A DNA stretch of 8,095 nt from Candidatus Elarobacter sp. (GTDB lineage Bacteria > Vulcanimicrobiota > Vulcanimicrobiia > Vulcanimicrobiales > Vulcanimicrobiaceae), in NCBI GenBank assembly GCA_030150085.1, contig JASLGJ010000022.1:1-8095 (forward strand). Reading direction: 5' to 3'. How positions within the stretch are numbered: position 1 is the stretch's first letter; every line of letters starts with the position of its first letter. Positions 1 to 6,567 of the stretch are shown here, one piece after another. A program made the translations under genes and the position numbers. The notes beneath the pieces were generated by a model, which was given only the letters and a program-made list of their open reading frames with translations, did no database searches and was not told the DNA's origin.

Positions 1-2628
1 GGTGTCGTCGTGCTCCACCGTGACGTCGTCGCTGAGCGCGTGCATCAGCGTCAGGCCGCGCCCGCGCTCGTTCAGCAGCGCCGCCGGCGCGCCGTCCGGC
101 TTGCGCTGGCGCCACACGCCGTGGTCGAGCACCTCGATCACGACCGCGTCGGGCTCGGCGCAGAACGCCCGCAGCGAGAACAGGCCGTGCTCGCGCGAGC
201 CCGCGTAGGCGTGCTCGATCGCGTTGGCGATCGCCTCGCCCGCGGCCAGCAGCGCGTCGCCGACGCGCCCCGGGTCGAGCCCGATCTCCGCCAGGTAGGC
301 CGCCAGGCGGTGCCGCACCGCCGGCGAGGACGAGGGGATCGCGGGATACGTCACGCCCAGCGCGGGCAGGGCCTCGGCCCGCCCGGCGCCGCCCCGCCCG
401 GCGGCGAAGCGCAGCGCGAGCACGGTCACGTCGTCGCCGGCGGCGCTGCCCAGCCGGCCCAGCAGCTTGGCCACCAGCGCCTCGGGCGCGCCGGTCTCGT
501 CTGCGGCGAAGCCCAGCATTGCCGCCAAACCCTCGTCGATGCCGCGCGTGCGCGACTCGATCAGCCCGTCGGTGTAGAGCGCGAGCACGTCGCCCGACGC
601 GAGCCGGTGCTCGCTCTGCTCGTAGAACTCGTCCGCGACCAGCCCGACCGGCAGCGCCGAGGCGCCGTGCAGCAGCGAGGGCCGCCCGCCGGCGCCGATC
701 AGCAGCGGCGGCAGATGCCCGGCCGAGGCGTAGCGCAGCACCCCGCTCGCGGTGTCGAGCACGCCCAGCCCGACGGTCGCGAACTGCATCCGCTCCTGGC
801 TGAGCACGAAGGCGTTCAGGCGCGCCAGCGCGTCGCTGGGCTGCAGTCCTTCGAGCACGTAGGCGCGCAGCGAGCTGCGCAGCTGGCCCATCGTCGCGGC
901 GGCCAGCACCCCGCGCCCGGCCACGTCGCCGATCGCGAACGCGACCTTGCCGCCGCGCAGCGGCACCACGTCGTACCAGTCGCCGCCGACCTCGACTCCT
1001 TCCGCGCCGGCGATCACCTGGGCCGCGAACTCCACCCCGTCGACGGCCGGGATCTCGGCCGGCAGCAGGCTGGTCTGCAGGGTGCGCGCGATCTCGCGCT
1101 CGCGCTCGAACAGGCGCGCGTTGGCGAGGTACATGCCGGCCCGCCGGCCGAGGTCGTCGGCCACCGCGAGGTCGTCGAGGGTGAAGCGGCGCGCGCCGGT
1201 GGCCGAGAGCGCGAGCGCCCCCAGCACCTCGCCGTCGGTCGAGGCGATCGGCACCGCCAGGTACGAGCTCAGCCCGAGCGCCGCGACGAGCTGCCCGTGC
1301 AGCGGGTCGGGGAGCTGGTCCGGCAGCGCGGCGGCATCGCCGAAGAACTGCGTCTTGCCGTCGCGCAGCACCGCGCCGACCCCGGCACCCGTGACGCGGC
1401 CGGGCGGGAACGCGGCCGTGGCCCGCTCGATCGCGGCCTGCAGCGCGGGGTCGGCGGCGCGCGAGGCGACGATGCGCGGGTGGCCGCCGTCGACCACCAC
1501 CACCAGGGCGTGGTCGCAGAAGGCCGGCACCAGCAGGTCGGCCAGCGCGCTGAGCGTCTCGCGCCAGTCGAGCGAGCGCGCGAACACCGCGCTGACCCGC
1601 GAGACCGTGTTCAGCCGCCGCCGCGCCGCCTCGGAGAGCTGCATCGCGACCCGCTGCGCCTCGAACGAGCGCGCGTTGGCGATCGCGGCCGAGGTGCGGC
1701 GCGCGACCTCCTCGGCCACGCCCTGCGCGTGGGGGCCGTGCGGGCGCACCGCGGCGAAGGTGATCGCGCCCAGCGGCTTGTCGTCGAACAGCAGCGGCAC
1801 GACGATCAGCGAGCCGATCGCCTGCGCGCGCAGCAGCGCCGCGACGTCGGCGTCCCAGCGCGCGACCGCGCTCAGCCAGCCGGGCCCGTAGCTCACCGAC
1901 TGCGCGCTGCGCAGCGCCCGCCCGACCCCTTCGCCCGCTTCGAGCGCGGGCGCGCGGCGCGGCAGCTCGCCCGGCACGCGCGCCCGCAGCGCGTCGCTCA
2001 GCTCGATCGTGCGGCGCGTCAGCACGCCGTCCTCGAGCACGTCGACGATGCAGACGTCGGCCAGGTAGGGGATCGCGAGCAGCGCCACGGTGCCCAGCAC
2101 CGAGCTCAGGTCGAGCGAGCGGGTGAGCAGCTCGCTCACGCTGGCCAGGTACGAGGCGCGCTCGAGCGAGGCCACCAGCTCCGCGCGCGACGCCTCGCGC
2201 TCGCGGGTGCGCCGCTCCAGGTCCTCGCGCAGCGTGCGGGTGCGCACCGCCTGGCGCACCGCCAGGCGCACCGTCTCCTCGCTCAGGTCGGTCTTGGGGA
2301 GGTAGTCGAGCGCGCCGCGCCGGATCAGCTCGGCCGCCACGCGCGGGTCGCTCTGGCCGGTGATCGCGAGCACCACCGGGTGGCCGGGCTCGGGCGCGCG
2401 CTGCAGCTCGTCGAGGAACTCCAGCCCGTCGAGGTCGGGCAGGTCGTAGTCGAGCAGCACCACGTCGGGCCGCAGCGAGCGCACCAGGTCGAGCCCGTCC
2501 TCGCCGGTGCTCGCCGTCGCCAGCTCGTACGCGGCCTCGTCCCGGCTCAGGAAGCGGCTCAGCAGCGAGGCGTCGGCGGCGCTGTCCTCGACCAGGAGCA
2601 CCCGCCGCGCCCGGACCCGTTCAGTCAA
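1..2628 (-). CDS. REC-GAF-GAF-SpoIIE phosphatase-HATPase signalling protein (3' end cut by window)
   Basis: An 876-residue open frame that runs off the left edge. The receiver (about 8-125) has acidic E14/D15, phosphoacceptor D60 in VLLDYDLP, T90 and K112. A charged helical linker (about 117-160) follows, then two GAF-like domains (about 160-318 and 340-505). The PP2C/SpoIIE phosphatase (about 525-742) shows LQTSLLP, VGGDWYDV (D550, D553), GDVAGRG (D568), SAGH, LYTDGL (D687) and DDVTV (D732/D733), so all metal-binding acidic positions appear present. The C-terminal RsbW-like HATPase has N-box E798/N802 (GEAIANAIEHAY), G1 DHG (835-837) and GRGL (856-859). It stops at the window edge, probably 10-20 residues short. 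The TTG start at 2628 lies 4 nt after GGAGAG and overlaps the upstream receiver gene by 8 nt; no better start leaves the receiver whole. Family knowledge suggests dephosphorylation of a STAS anti-anti-sigma factor and, through the HATPase, phosphorylation or sigma binding. Receiver control by the upstream phytochrome is inference. Confidence 0.93.
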   Translation of the reverse strand, partial: MTERVRARRVLLVEDSAADASLLSRFLSRDEAAYELATASTGEDGLDLVRSLRPDVVLLDYDLPDLDGLEFLDELQRAPEPGHPVVLAITGQSDPRVAAELIRRGALDYLPKTDLSEETVRLAVRQAVRTRTLREDLERRTREREASRAELVASLERASYLASVSELLTRSLDLSSVLGTVALLAIPYLADVCIVDVLEDGVLTRRTIELSDALRARVPGELPRRAPALEAGEGVGRALRSAQSVSYGPGWLSAVARWDADVAALLRAQAIGSLIVVPLLFDDKPLGAITFAAVRPHGPHAQGVAEEVARRTSAAIANARSFEAQRVAMQLSEAARRRLNTVSRVSAVFARSLDWRETLSALADLLVPAFCDHALVVVVDGGHPRIVASRAADPALQAAIERATAAFPPGRVTGAGVGAVLRDGKTQFFGDAAALPDQLPDPLHGQLVAALGLSSYLAVPIASTDGEVLGALALSATGARRFTLDDLAVADDLGRRAGMYLANARLFEREREIARTLQTSLLPAEIPAVDGVEFAAQVIAGAEGVEVGGDWYDVVPLRGGKVAFAIGDVAGRGVLAAATMGQLRSSLRAYVLEGLQPSDALARLNAFVLSQERMQFATVGLGVLDTASGVLRYASAGHLPPLLIGAGGRPSLLHGASALPVGLVADEFYEQSEHRLASGDVLALYTDGLIESRTRGIDEGLAAMLGFAADETGAPEALVAKLLGRLGSAAGDDVTVLALRFAAGRGGAGRAEALPALGVTYPAIPSSSPAVRHRLAAYLAEIGLDPGRVGDALLAAGEAIANAIEHAYAGSREHGLFSLRAFCAEPDAVVIEVLDHGVWRQRKPDGAPAALLNERGRGLTLMHALSDDVTVEHDDT

Positions 2629-3058
2629 CGCTCTCCGGCGGCAGCTCCACGCTGTCGAGCCAGTATTCCTTGAGCGAGCGCAGCAGCCGCTCGAGGCGGT
2701 CGAAGTCCATCGGCTTGACCATGTAGCCCGAGGCGCCTTGCCGGTAGCACTCCGCGATCACCTTGGGATTGGCCGAGGCGCTGAACACCACCACCGGCAG
2801 CTTGCGCAGGCGCTCGGTGGCCTTCACCTCGGCCAGCACCTCGCGCCCGTCGCTGCCGGGCAGGTTGAGATCGAGCAGCACGACCGCGGGCAGGGGCTCG
2901 TCCTTGGGCGGGCGGCCCGACTCGTGCAGCGCTTCCAGCGCCTCGTCGGCGTCGCTGGCGCGGCGCACCTCGACGCTCCCGCCCAGGCGCGCGAAGGCGC
3001 GCACGATCGCTTCGTAGTCCTCGTCGTTGTCCTCGACGATCAGGAGCGCGGCAGCCAT
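2621..3058 (-). CDS. Stand-alone receiver-domain response regulator, Rcp1-like (copy 2)
   Basis: A 145-residue protein that is almost entirely one CheY-like receiver. Acidic pocket residues E9/D10 and D12, phosphoacceptor D63 (VLLDLNLPGSDGRE), S93 and K115 (VKP) are all in place. The C-terminal KEYWLDSVELP is typical of the Rcp1 family, the response regulators of cyanobacterial and bacterial phytochromes. There is no DNA-binding or enzymatic output domain, so it probably acts by protein contact or as a phosphate relay or sink. The ATG at 3058 lies 1 nt after the phytochrome stop, with GAGGGA 4 nt upstream, so it is almost certainly co-translated with the kinase. Its last codons overlap the start of the REC-GAF-phosphatase gene. 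It is roughly 70% identical by eye to the receiver at 5494-5916. The phytochrome is its likely phosphodonor (inference from position and family). Confidence 0.95.
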   Translation of the reverse strand: MAAALLIVEDNDEDYEAIVRAFARLGGSVEVRRASDADEALEALHESGRPPKDEPLPAVVLLDLNLPGSDGREVLAEVKATERLRKLPVVVFSASANPKVIAECYRQGASGYMVKPMDFDRLERLLRSLKEYWLDSVELPPESVD

Positions 3059-3059
3059 C

Positions 3060-5351
3060 TCATCCCTCGCTCACCGGTACGGTGAAATAGAACGTGGAGC
3101 CCTGCCCGGGTACCGATTCGACCCACATCGAGCCCCCGTTGCGTTCGACGATCTTGCGCGCGATCGCGAGCCCCGAGCCCGTCCCGCCGCCGTAGCGGTC
3201 CTGGCCGTGCAGGCGCTTGAACATGCGGAACACCGTCTCGAGGTGCTTCTCGCGGATGCCGATCCCGTTGTCGCGCACGAACACCGTCGCCATCGGGCCG
3301 CTCGGCGCGACGCTGCTCGCCCGCAGGCGGTCCTGCGGCGCGGCGCCGGGCGCGGTGCCGATCTCGATCAGCGGGTGCCCGCTCTCGTTGTACTTGAGCG
3401 CGTTGCCGATCAGGTTGAGGAACACTTCGCGCGCCCGCACCGGGTTGACGATCGCCCGGGGCAGCCGCTCGGGGCGGCGCACCTCGGCGTTCTCCTGCGC
3501 GAGGCGCGGGCCCAGCAGCGCCAGGGCGTCGTCGAGCGCGGCGTCGAGGTCGGTCACGCGCGCGGTCGGCTCGTCCTCGCCGACCCGGGCCAGCTCGAGC
3601 ATCGAGTCGATCTGCGACTCCATGCGCCGGGTCAGGGCCCTCATCGCGTCGAGCATCTCGCGCGCCCGCTCGTCCAGCCGCCCGGCGTAGTCCTCGCGCA
3701 GGAAGGTCGCGTAGTGGCTCAGCCCGCGCAGCGGCTCCTTGAGGTCGTGCGAGGCGATGTGCGCGAACGACTCCAGCTCCTCGACCGAGCGGGCCAGGTC
3801 GGCGTTGAGCTTGGCGTACTCGCGCGCGCGGCGCATCATCACGTCGCTGAGCAGCCGGCGCAGCTCGACCGCGGCGTCGACCTGGGCCTGCTCCCAGGGC
3901 CGCGAGTGGTTGGCCACCACTTCCTGCCAGGTCGCGAACGACTCGCGCGGCGAGAGCGTCCCGCCCTCCCCGGCCGGCTTGAGCGGGTCGCCCGCCCACG
4001 AGACCGTGCGCGCGACCTCGGGCCGGAACCACAGCAGCCAGCCGCCCTTGGTGGTGCTGAGCGGAACCGCCAGCAGGCCCGACGCGGTGTCCTTGCAGGC
4101 CTCGAACTCGGGGTTCATCAGCGCCAGCGCGTCGGTGACGAAGGGCTCCTCGTCGGCCCCGCGCTCGTCCAGCCAGGCCAGGATCCGGCGCACGTGGCGC
4201 AGGCGCGGGGTGGTGCCGATCAGGATCGGCTCGCCCTCGGTGCGCACCGCGGCCCCTTGCGCCCCGGCGATCTCCAGCAGCTCGCCCCCGGCGATGGCCT
4301 GGGTGAACTCGCCCTCGCGCGAGACCGCGTCGATCAGGGCCGGCTGCAGCGCGCGCAGCCGCATCCGGTAGGCGAACTCCTCGGACTCCTCGAGCGCGGT
4401 GATCTGGAGCGCGGCGGTGCGGGCCAGCATCTCGCAGGCCACCCGGGCCCGGTAGGGCACGTAGTGGGGGGTGCGGTGGTGCATCGCGACCAGGCCCCAC
4501 AGCTCGCCGTGCTTGAGGATCGAGGCCGAGCACGAGGCCGCGACGCCCATGTTGGCCAGGTACTGGAGGTGGACCGGCGAGACGCTGCGCAGCACCGAGC
4601 GGCTCAGGTCGAGCGGGGCGTCGGTGAGCGGGTTGAGGGGCGGCAGGATGCGGGCCGGGACGTAGCGCGCGTCGGGGATCAGGCGCAGGGGGTTGCGGCG
4701 GTACAGCTCGCGGGCCTGGCGCGGGATGTCCGAGGCCGGGTAGTGCAGGCCCAGGAAGGGCGCCAGCTCGGGGACGCGCCGCTCGGCCACGACCTCGCCG
4801 TTCCAGTCGCGGTCGAAGCGGTAGACCATGGTCCGGTCGAAGCCGCTGACGCGGGCCGTCTCGGCCGCCAGGACGTCGCACGCCTGGTCCACCGCGGTGG
4901 TCGCCTGCAGCCGCGCGATCGCGGCCCGGACCAGCGAGAAGAAGCCGTCCAGCGCGCCGGGCGCGGCCGGCTCGGCCGGCTCCAGCTCGACCACCACCAG
5001 CCCGTCGCTGCGGTGCACGATCGCGTCGAACTCGCGCGGCTCGCCCTCGAGGTCCAGCCGGACCCCGACCGAGGCCACGTCCTCACCGTCGGCCAGGCGC
5101 AGGACCGCCGCGGCCGCCGAGCGCCCGAGGACCTTCTCCAGCCGCTCCCCGAGCAGCCCGCCGGCGTCGCGCCCGAGCAGCGCGCGGGCGTTCTCCGAGA
5201 CCTGCACGACCCGCTCGGCGTGCGGCTCGAAGGCCAGCAGCAGGCCGTGCGGCTGAACCGCCCCGGGCACGTGGATCGGCTCGCGATCGCAGTTGGTGAG
5301 ATCGACGGTCGCTGCCGCGACGGCTCCGCTGTGGACCACGAGACGAACCAA
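3060..5351 (-). CDS. bphP: Bacteriophytochrome sensor histidine kinase (biliverdin-binding)
   Basis: A 763-residue red/far-red photoreceptor kinase with PAS (about 15-125), GAF (about 140-320), PHY (about 325-505), HisKA (about 520-590) and HATPase (about 635-760) domains. C21 in the LTNCDREPIHVPG motif is the expected biliverdin attachment site. The GAF domain has PASDIP (D208), H261 in SPVHLQYLANMGV and H291, matching the chromophore pocket of Deinococcus-type BphPs. Position 260, before H261, is Val rather than Cys, which excludes a plant/Cph1-type bilin linkage. The PHY tongue has WAGDP (452-456) and PRESF (468-472). The kinase has H535 in SHDLKEP, N-box N650, DNGIGI (694-699) and GTGSGL (723-728), so it looks active. 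A Pro/Ala/Ser-rich insert (about 667-688) precedes the DNGIGI motif. The length fits the family. The start is uncertain: TTG 5351 sits only 1 nt from GGAGG, and an in-frame GTG at 5339 sits 13 nt from it. No heme oxygenase gene is nearby. Confidence 0.97.
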   Translation of the reverse strand: MVRLVVHSGAVAAATVDLTNCDREPIHVPGAVQPHGLLLAFEPHAERVVQVSENARALLGRDAGGLLGERLEKVLGRSAAAAVLRLADGEDVASVGVRLDLEGEPREFDAIVHRSDGLVVVELEPAEPAAPGALDGFFSLVRAAIARLQATTAVDQACDVLAAETARVSGFDRTMVYRFDRDWNGEVVAERRVPELAPFLGLHYPASDIPRQARELYRRNPLRLIPDARYVPARILPPLNPLTDAPLDLSRSVLRSVSPVHLQYLANMGVAASCSASILKHGELWGLVAMHHRTPHYVPYRARVACEMLARTAALQITALEESEEFAYRMRLRALQPALIDAVSREGEFTQAIAGGELLEIAGAQGAAVRTEGEPILIGTTPRLRHVRRILAWLDERGADEEPFVTDALALMNPEFEACKDTASGLLAVPLSTTKGGWLLWFRPEVARTVSWAGDPLKPAGEGGTLSPRESFATWQEVVANHSRPWEQAQVDAAVELRRLLSDVMMRRAREYAKLNADLARSVEELESFAHIASHDLKEPLRGLSHYATFLREDYAGRLDERAREMLDAMRALTRRMESQIDSMLELARVGEDEPTARVTDLDAALDDALALLGPRLAQENAEVRRPERLPRAIVNPVRAREVFLNLIGNALKYNESGHPLIEIGTAPGAAPQDRLRASSVAPSGPMATVFVRDNGIGIREKHLETVFRMFKRLHGQDRYGGGTGSGLAIARKIVERNGGSMWVESVPGQGSTFYFTVPVSEG

Positions 5352-5352
5352 A

Positions 5353-5357
5353 CCTCC
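5353..5357 (-). promoter_or_regulatory. Shine-Dalgarno sequence of bphP
   Basis: GGAGG reads 5357 to 5353 on the minus strand. It lies 1 nt before the TTG at 5351 and 13 nt before the in-frame GTG at 5339. Neither spacing is ideal, so it does not settle the start. No in-frame ATG, GTG or TTG occurs between the upstream stop (5465-5463) and 5351. Confidence 0.5.
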
Positions 5358-5468
5358 GCTACCCGGCCGAACCGGGCACCCGCCGCCGCTCCTGAGCGCA
5401 CGCGAACGAACCCGTCTCGCTCGAACGTGCCGCCGCTCCTTTACCCCAGGCGCGGCCGTTTTCTAACC

Positions 5469-5493
5469 GCCGGCAGGCAACCCCTCGGCCGGC
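5469..5493 (-). terminator. GC-rich hairpin directly after the first receiver gene (possible attenuator)
   Basis: On the minus strand, beginning at the first base after the TGA at 5496-5494, GCCGGC and AGG (separated by a 2-nt CG bulge) can pair with CCT and GCCGGC around a 5-nt GGTTG loop. This gives a 9-bp stem. The tail is GGTTAGAAAA, without a U run, so it is not a classical intrinsic terminator. It might reduce read-through into bphP or protect the 3' end of the upstream message. The rest of the 142-nt gap (5352-5493) holds only the bphP ribosome binding site and no promoter I would defend. Confidence 0.3.
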
Positions 5494-5916
5494 TCAGCGC
5501 GCGGGCGGCGGGAGCTGCACGCTGTCCAGCCAGTACTCCTTGAGGGCCCGGACCTGGCGCTCCAGGCGCCCGAAGTCGAGCGGCTTGACCAGGTAGCCCG
5601 CGGCTCCCTCGCGGTAGCACTCCGCGATCGTGGCCGGGTCGGCCGAGGCGCTGAACACGACGACCGGAAGCTGGCGCAGGTGGTCGGTCGCCTTGAGCTC
5701 GGCCAGGATCTCGCGCCCGTCGCTGCCGGGCAGGTTCAGGTCGAGCAGCACCAGGGCCGGGAGCTGCGGCTCGCTCGCGCCGCGCAGGCGCTCCAGCGCG
5801 GCGTCCCCGTCCGGGGCGCGCACGATGCGAACCGGCTCCCCGATCCGCCCGAAGGCCCGCACCAGGGCGTCGTAGTCTTCGTCGTTGTCCTCGACCACCA
5901 GCAGTGCCGGCGCCAT
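5494..5916 (-). CDS. Stand-alone receiver-domain response regulator, Rcp1-like (copy 1)
   Basis: A 140-residue single-domain receiver with E9/D10, D12, phosphoacceptor D59 (VLLDLNLPGSDGRE), S89 and K111 (VKP). It ends in KEYWLDSVQLP, the Rcp1-type C-terminus. It has no output domain. It is a clear paralogue of the receiver at 2621-3058: the second half is nearly colinear and the main differences fall in residues 26-55, including a 4-residue length difference. The ATG at 5916 is preceded by GGGAAGAC, a modest ribosome binding site, 65 nt downstream of the CAP-protein stop. It lies just before the phytochrome gene but is separated from it by 142 nt with a hairpin, unlike copy 2, which abuts the kinase. 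It is likely a second phosphorylation partner of the phytochrome (inference). Transfer between the two receivers or competition for the kinase is possible. Confidence 0.95.
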   Translation of the reverse strand: MAPALLVVEDNDEDYDALVRAFGRIGEPVRIVRAPDGDAALERLRGASEPQLPALVLLDLNLPGSDGREILAELKATDHLRQLPVVVFSASADPATIAECYREGAAGYLVKPLDFGRLERQVRALKEYWLDSVQLPPPAR

Positions 5917-5981
5917 GTCTTCCCGTCCTCGCTTCGCGGCAGCTCCGCCAGGGCCGCGGCGGGCGTGACGCCTTCGCGAGC

Positions 5982-6485
5982 CTAGCCGGAGAATTCCTCG
6001 ACGTAGAACGTCTCGCCGTCGCCGACCGTCACCACCGCCACGCCCAGCCGGCGCTCCTCGGGATCGAGCACGTTGGCGCGGTGCTCGGGGCTGTGCATGA
6101 AGGCGGCGTGCGCGTGCGGCTCGTCCTCGTCGAAGGCCAGGTTCTCGGCGGCGCAGGTGAACTGCAGCCGCGCGGCCCGGAAGCGTTCCTCGAAAGTGAC
6201 CCCGTCGGGATCGGTGTGGCCGAAGTAGCCGCGGGTCGCCATGTGCTGGGCCTTGGCCAGGGCCAGCCGGTCGAGGTTCTCGTCGCGCACCAGCGGCACC
6301 AGGCCGCGGCGGACGCGCTCGGCGTTGACCGAGTCGAACAGCGCGCGCTCCTCGGGGCGGAGCGCGGCGGGAGCATGGGGCCGCACGAAAGCGATGGCGA
6401 TGGGGGCGTCCGGCCCCTCCTGCGCGCTCGCCCCCAGCGGTGCGAGCGACGCAATCGCCGCCATCATGGCAACGATCCGTTTCAT
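5982..6485 (-). CDS. Secreted CAP/SCP-domain protein (YkwD-like)
   Basis: A 167-residue protein. Residues 1-21 form a signal peptide with a KR n-region, a hydrophobic Ala/Met/Ile core and an ASA cleavage site before Q22, so it is predicted to be exported without a lipobox. The mature part is a bacterial CAP domain (about 45-165): an LFDSVNAERVRRGLVPL helix, GYFGHTDPDG with H90, AENLAF with E114, SPEHRANVL with E134/H135, LGVAVV, and a closing FYVEEF strand. H90, E114 and H135 correspond to the usual CAP cavity residues. The biochemical role of bacterial CAP proteins is mostly unknown; stress, sporulation and cell-envelope roles are proposed for relatives. The ATG at 6485 follows GGGAG closely (1-nt spacer) and leaves a good signal peptide. 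ATGs at codons 7 and 8 would remove the KR n-region. It is co-oriented with the light cluster but has no visible functional tie to it. Confidence 0.92.
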   Translation of the reverse strand: MKRIVAMMAAIASLAPLGASAQEGPDAPIAIAFVRPHAPAALRPEERALFDSVNAERVRRGLVPLVRDENLDRLALAKAQHMATRGYFGHTDPDGVTFEERFRAARLQFTCAAENLAFDEDEPHAHAAFMHSPEHRANVLDPEERRLGVAVVTVGDGETFYVEEFSG

Positions 6486-6520
6486 GCTCCCGGTGATCGG
6501 CCGAGAGCGGCTTGGCCCTT

Positions 6521-6550
6521 ACCCTAAAGTCCCAGTTTGATCGTCGTCAC
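6521..6550 (-). promoter_or_regulatory. Weak candidate promoter for the CAP-domain gene
   Basis: Within the 82-nt gap upstream of the CAP gene, the minus strand has GTGACG (6550-6545), an 18-nt spacer and TAGGGT (6526-6521). This matches the -35/-10 consensus at 4 of 6 and 3 of 6 positions. The implied leader would be about 30 nt. The gap is less GC-rich than its surroundings, which fits a promoter. The match is weak, and the group's sigma preference is unknown. Confidence 0.2.
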
Positions 6551-6567
6551 AGTGGATTTGAAGAAGT

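Noticed and set aside
10..2673. An 887-codon open frame on the plus strand
   Set aside because: It is codon-aligned antisense to the REC-GAF-GAF-phosphatase gene. Its translation is Arg/Gln/His/Ala-rich low complexity with no domain motifs. Long antisense frames are expected in DNA this GC-rich.
3040..4881. A 613-codon alternative frame on the minus strand
   Set aside because: It is out of frame with the phytochrome. The translation is Arg/Gly/Pro/Ala low complexity, and its partial resemblances are frame-shift echoes.
4679..5401. A 240-codon minus-strand frame starting upstream of bphP at a GTG
   Set aside because: It is Ser/Arg/Trp-rich, out of frame with the phytochrome and has no family motif. 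It does not extend the PAS domain.
3027..5543. An 838-codon open frame on the plus strand
   Set aside because: It is antisense to the phytochrome, with Arg/Ala/Gln/Val-rich composition and no recognisable motif. The minus strand encodes every conserved BphP residue.
2840..5736. Repeated 27-nt DNA block as a possible recombination or attachment repeat
   Set aside because: Both copies lie in frame at the same codons of the paralogous receivers, so gene duplication and conserved protein sequence explain them.
5962..5972. An 11-nt palindrome (GGCGTGACGCC) in the 65-nt gap upstream of the first receiver
   Set aside because: Short GC-rich palindromes are expected by chance here, it has no second copy nearby, and it cannot form a strong hairpin or terminator.
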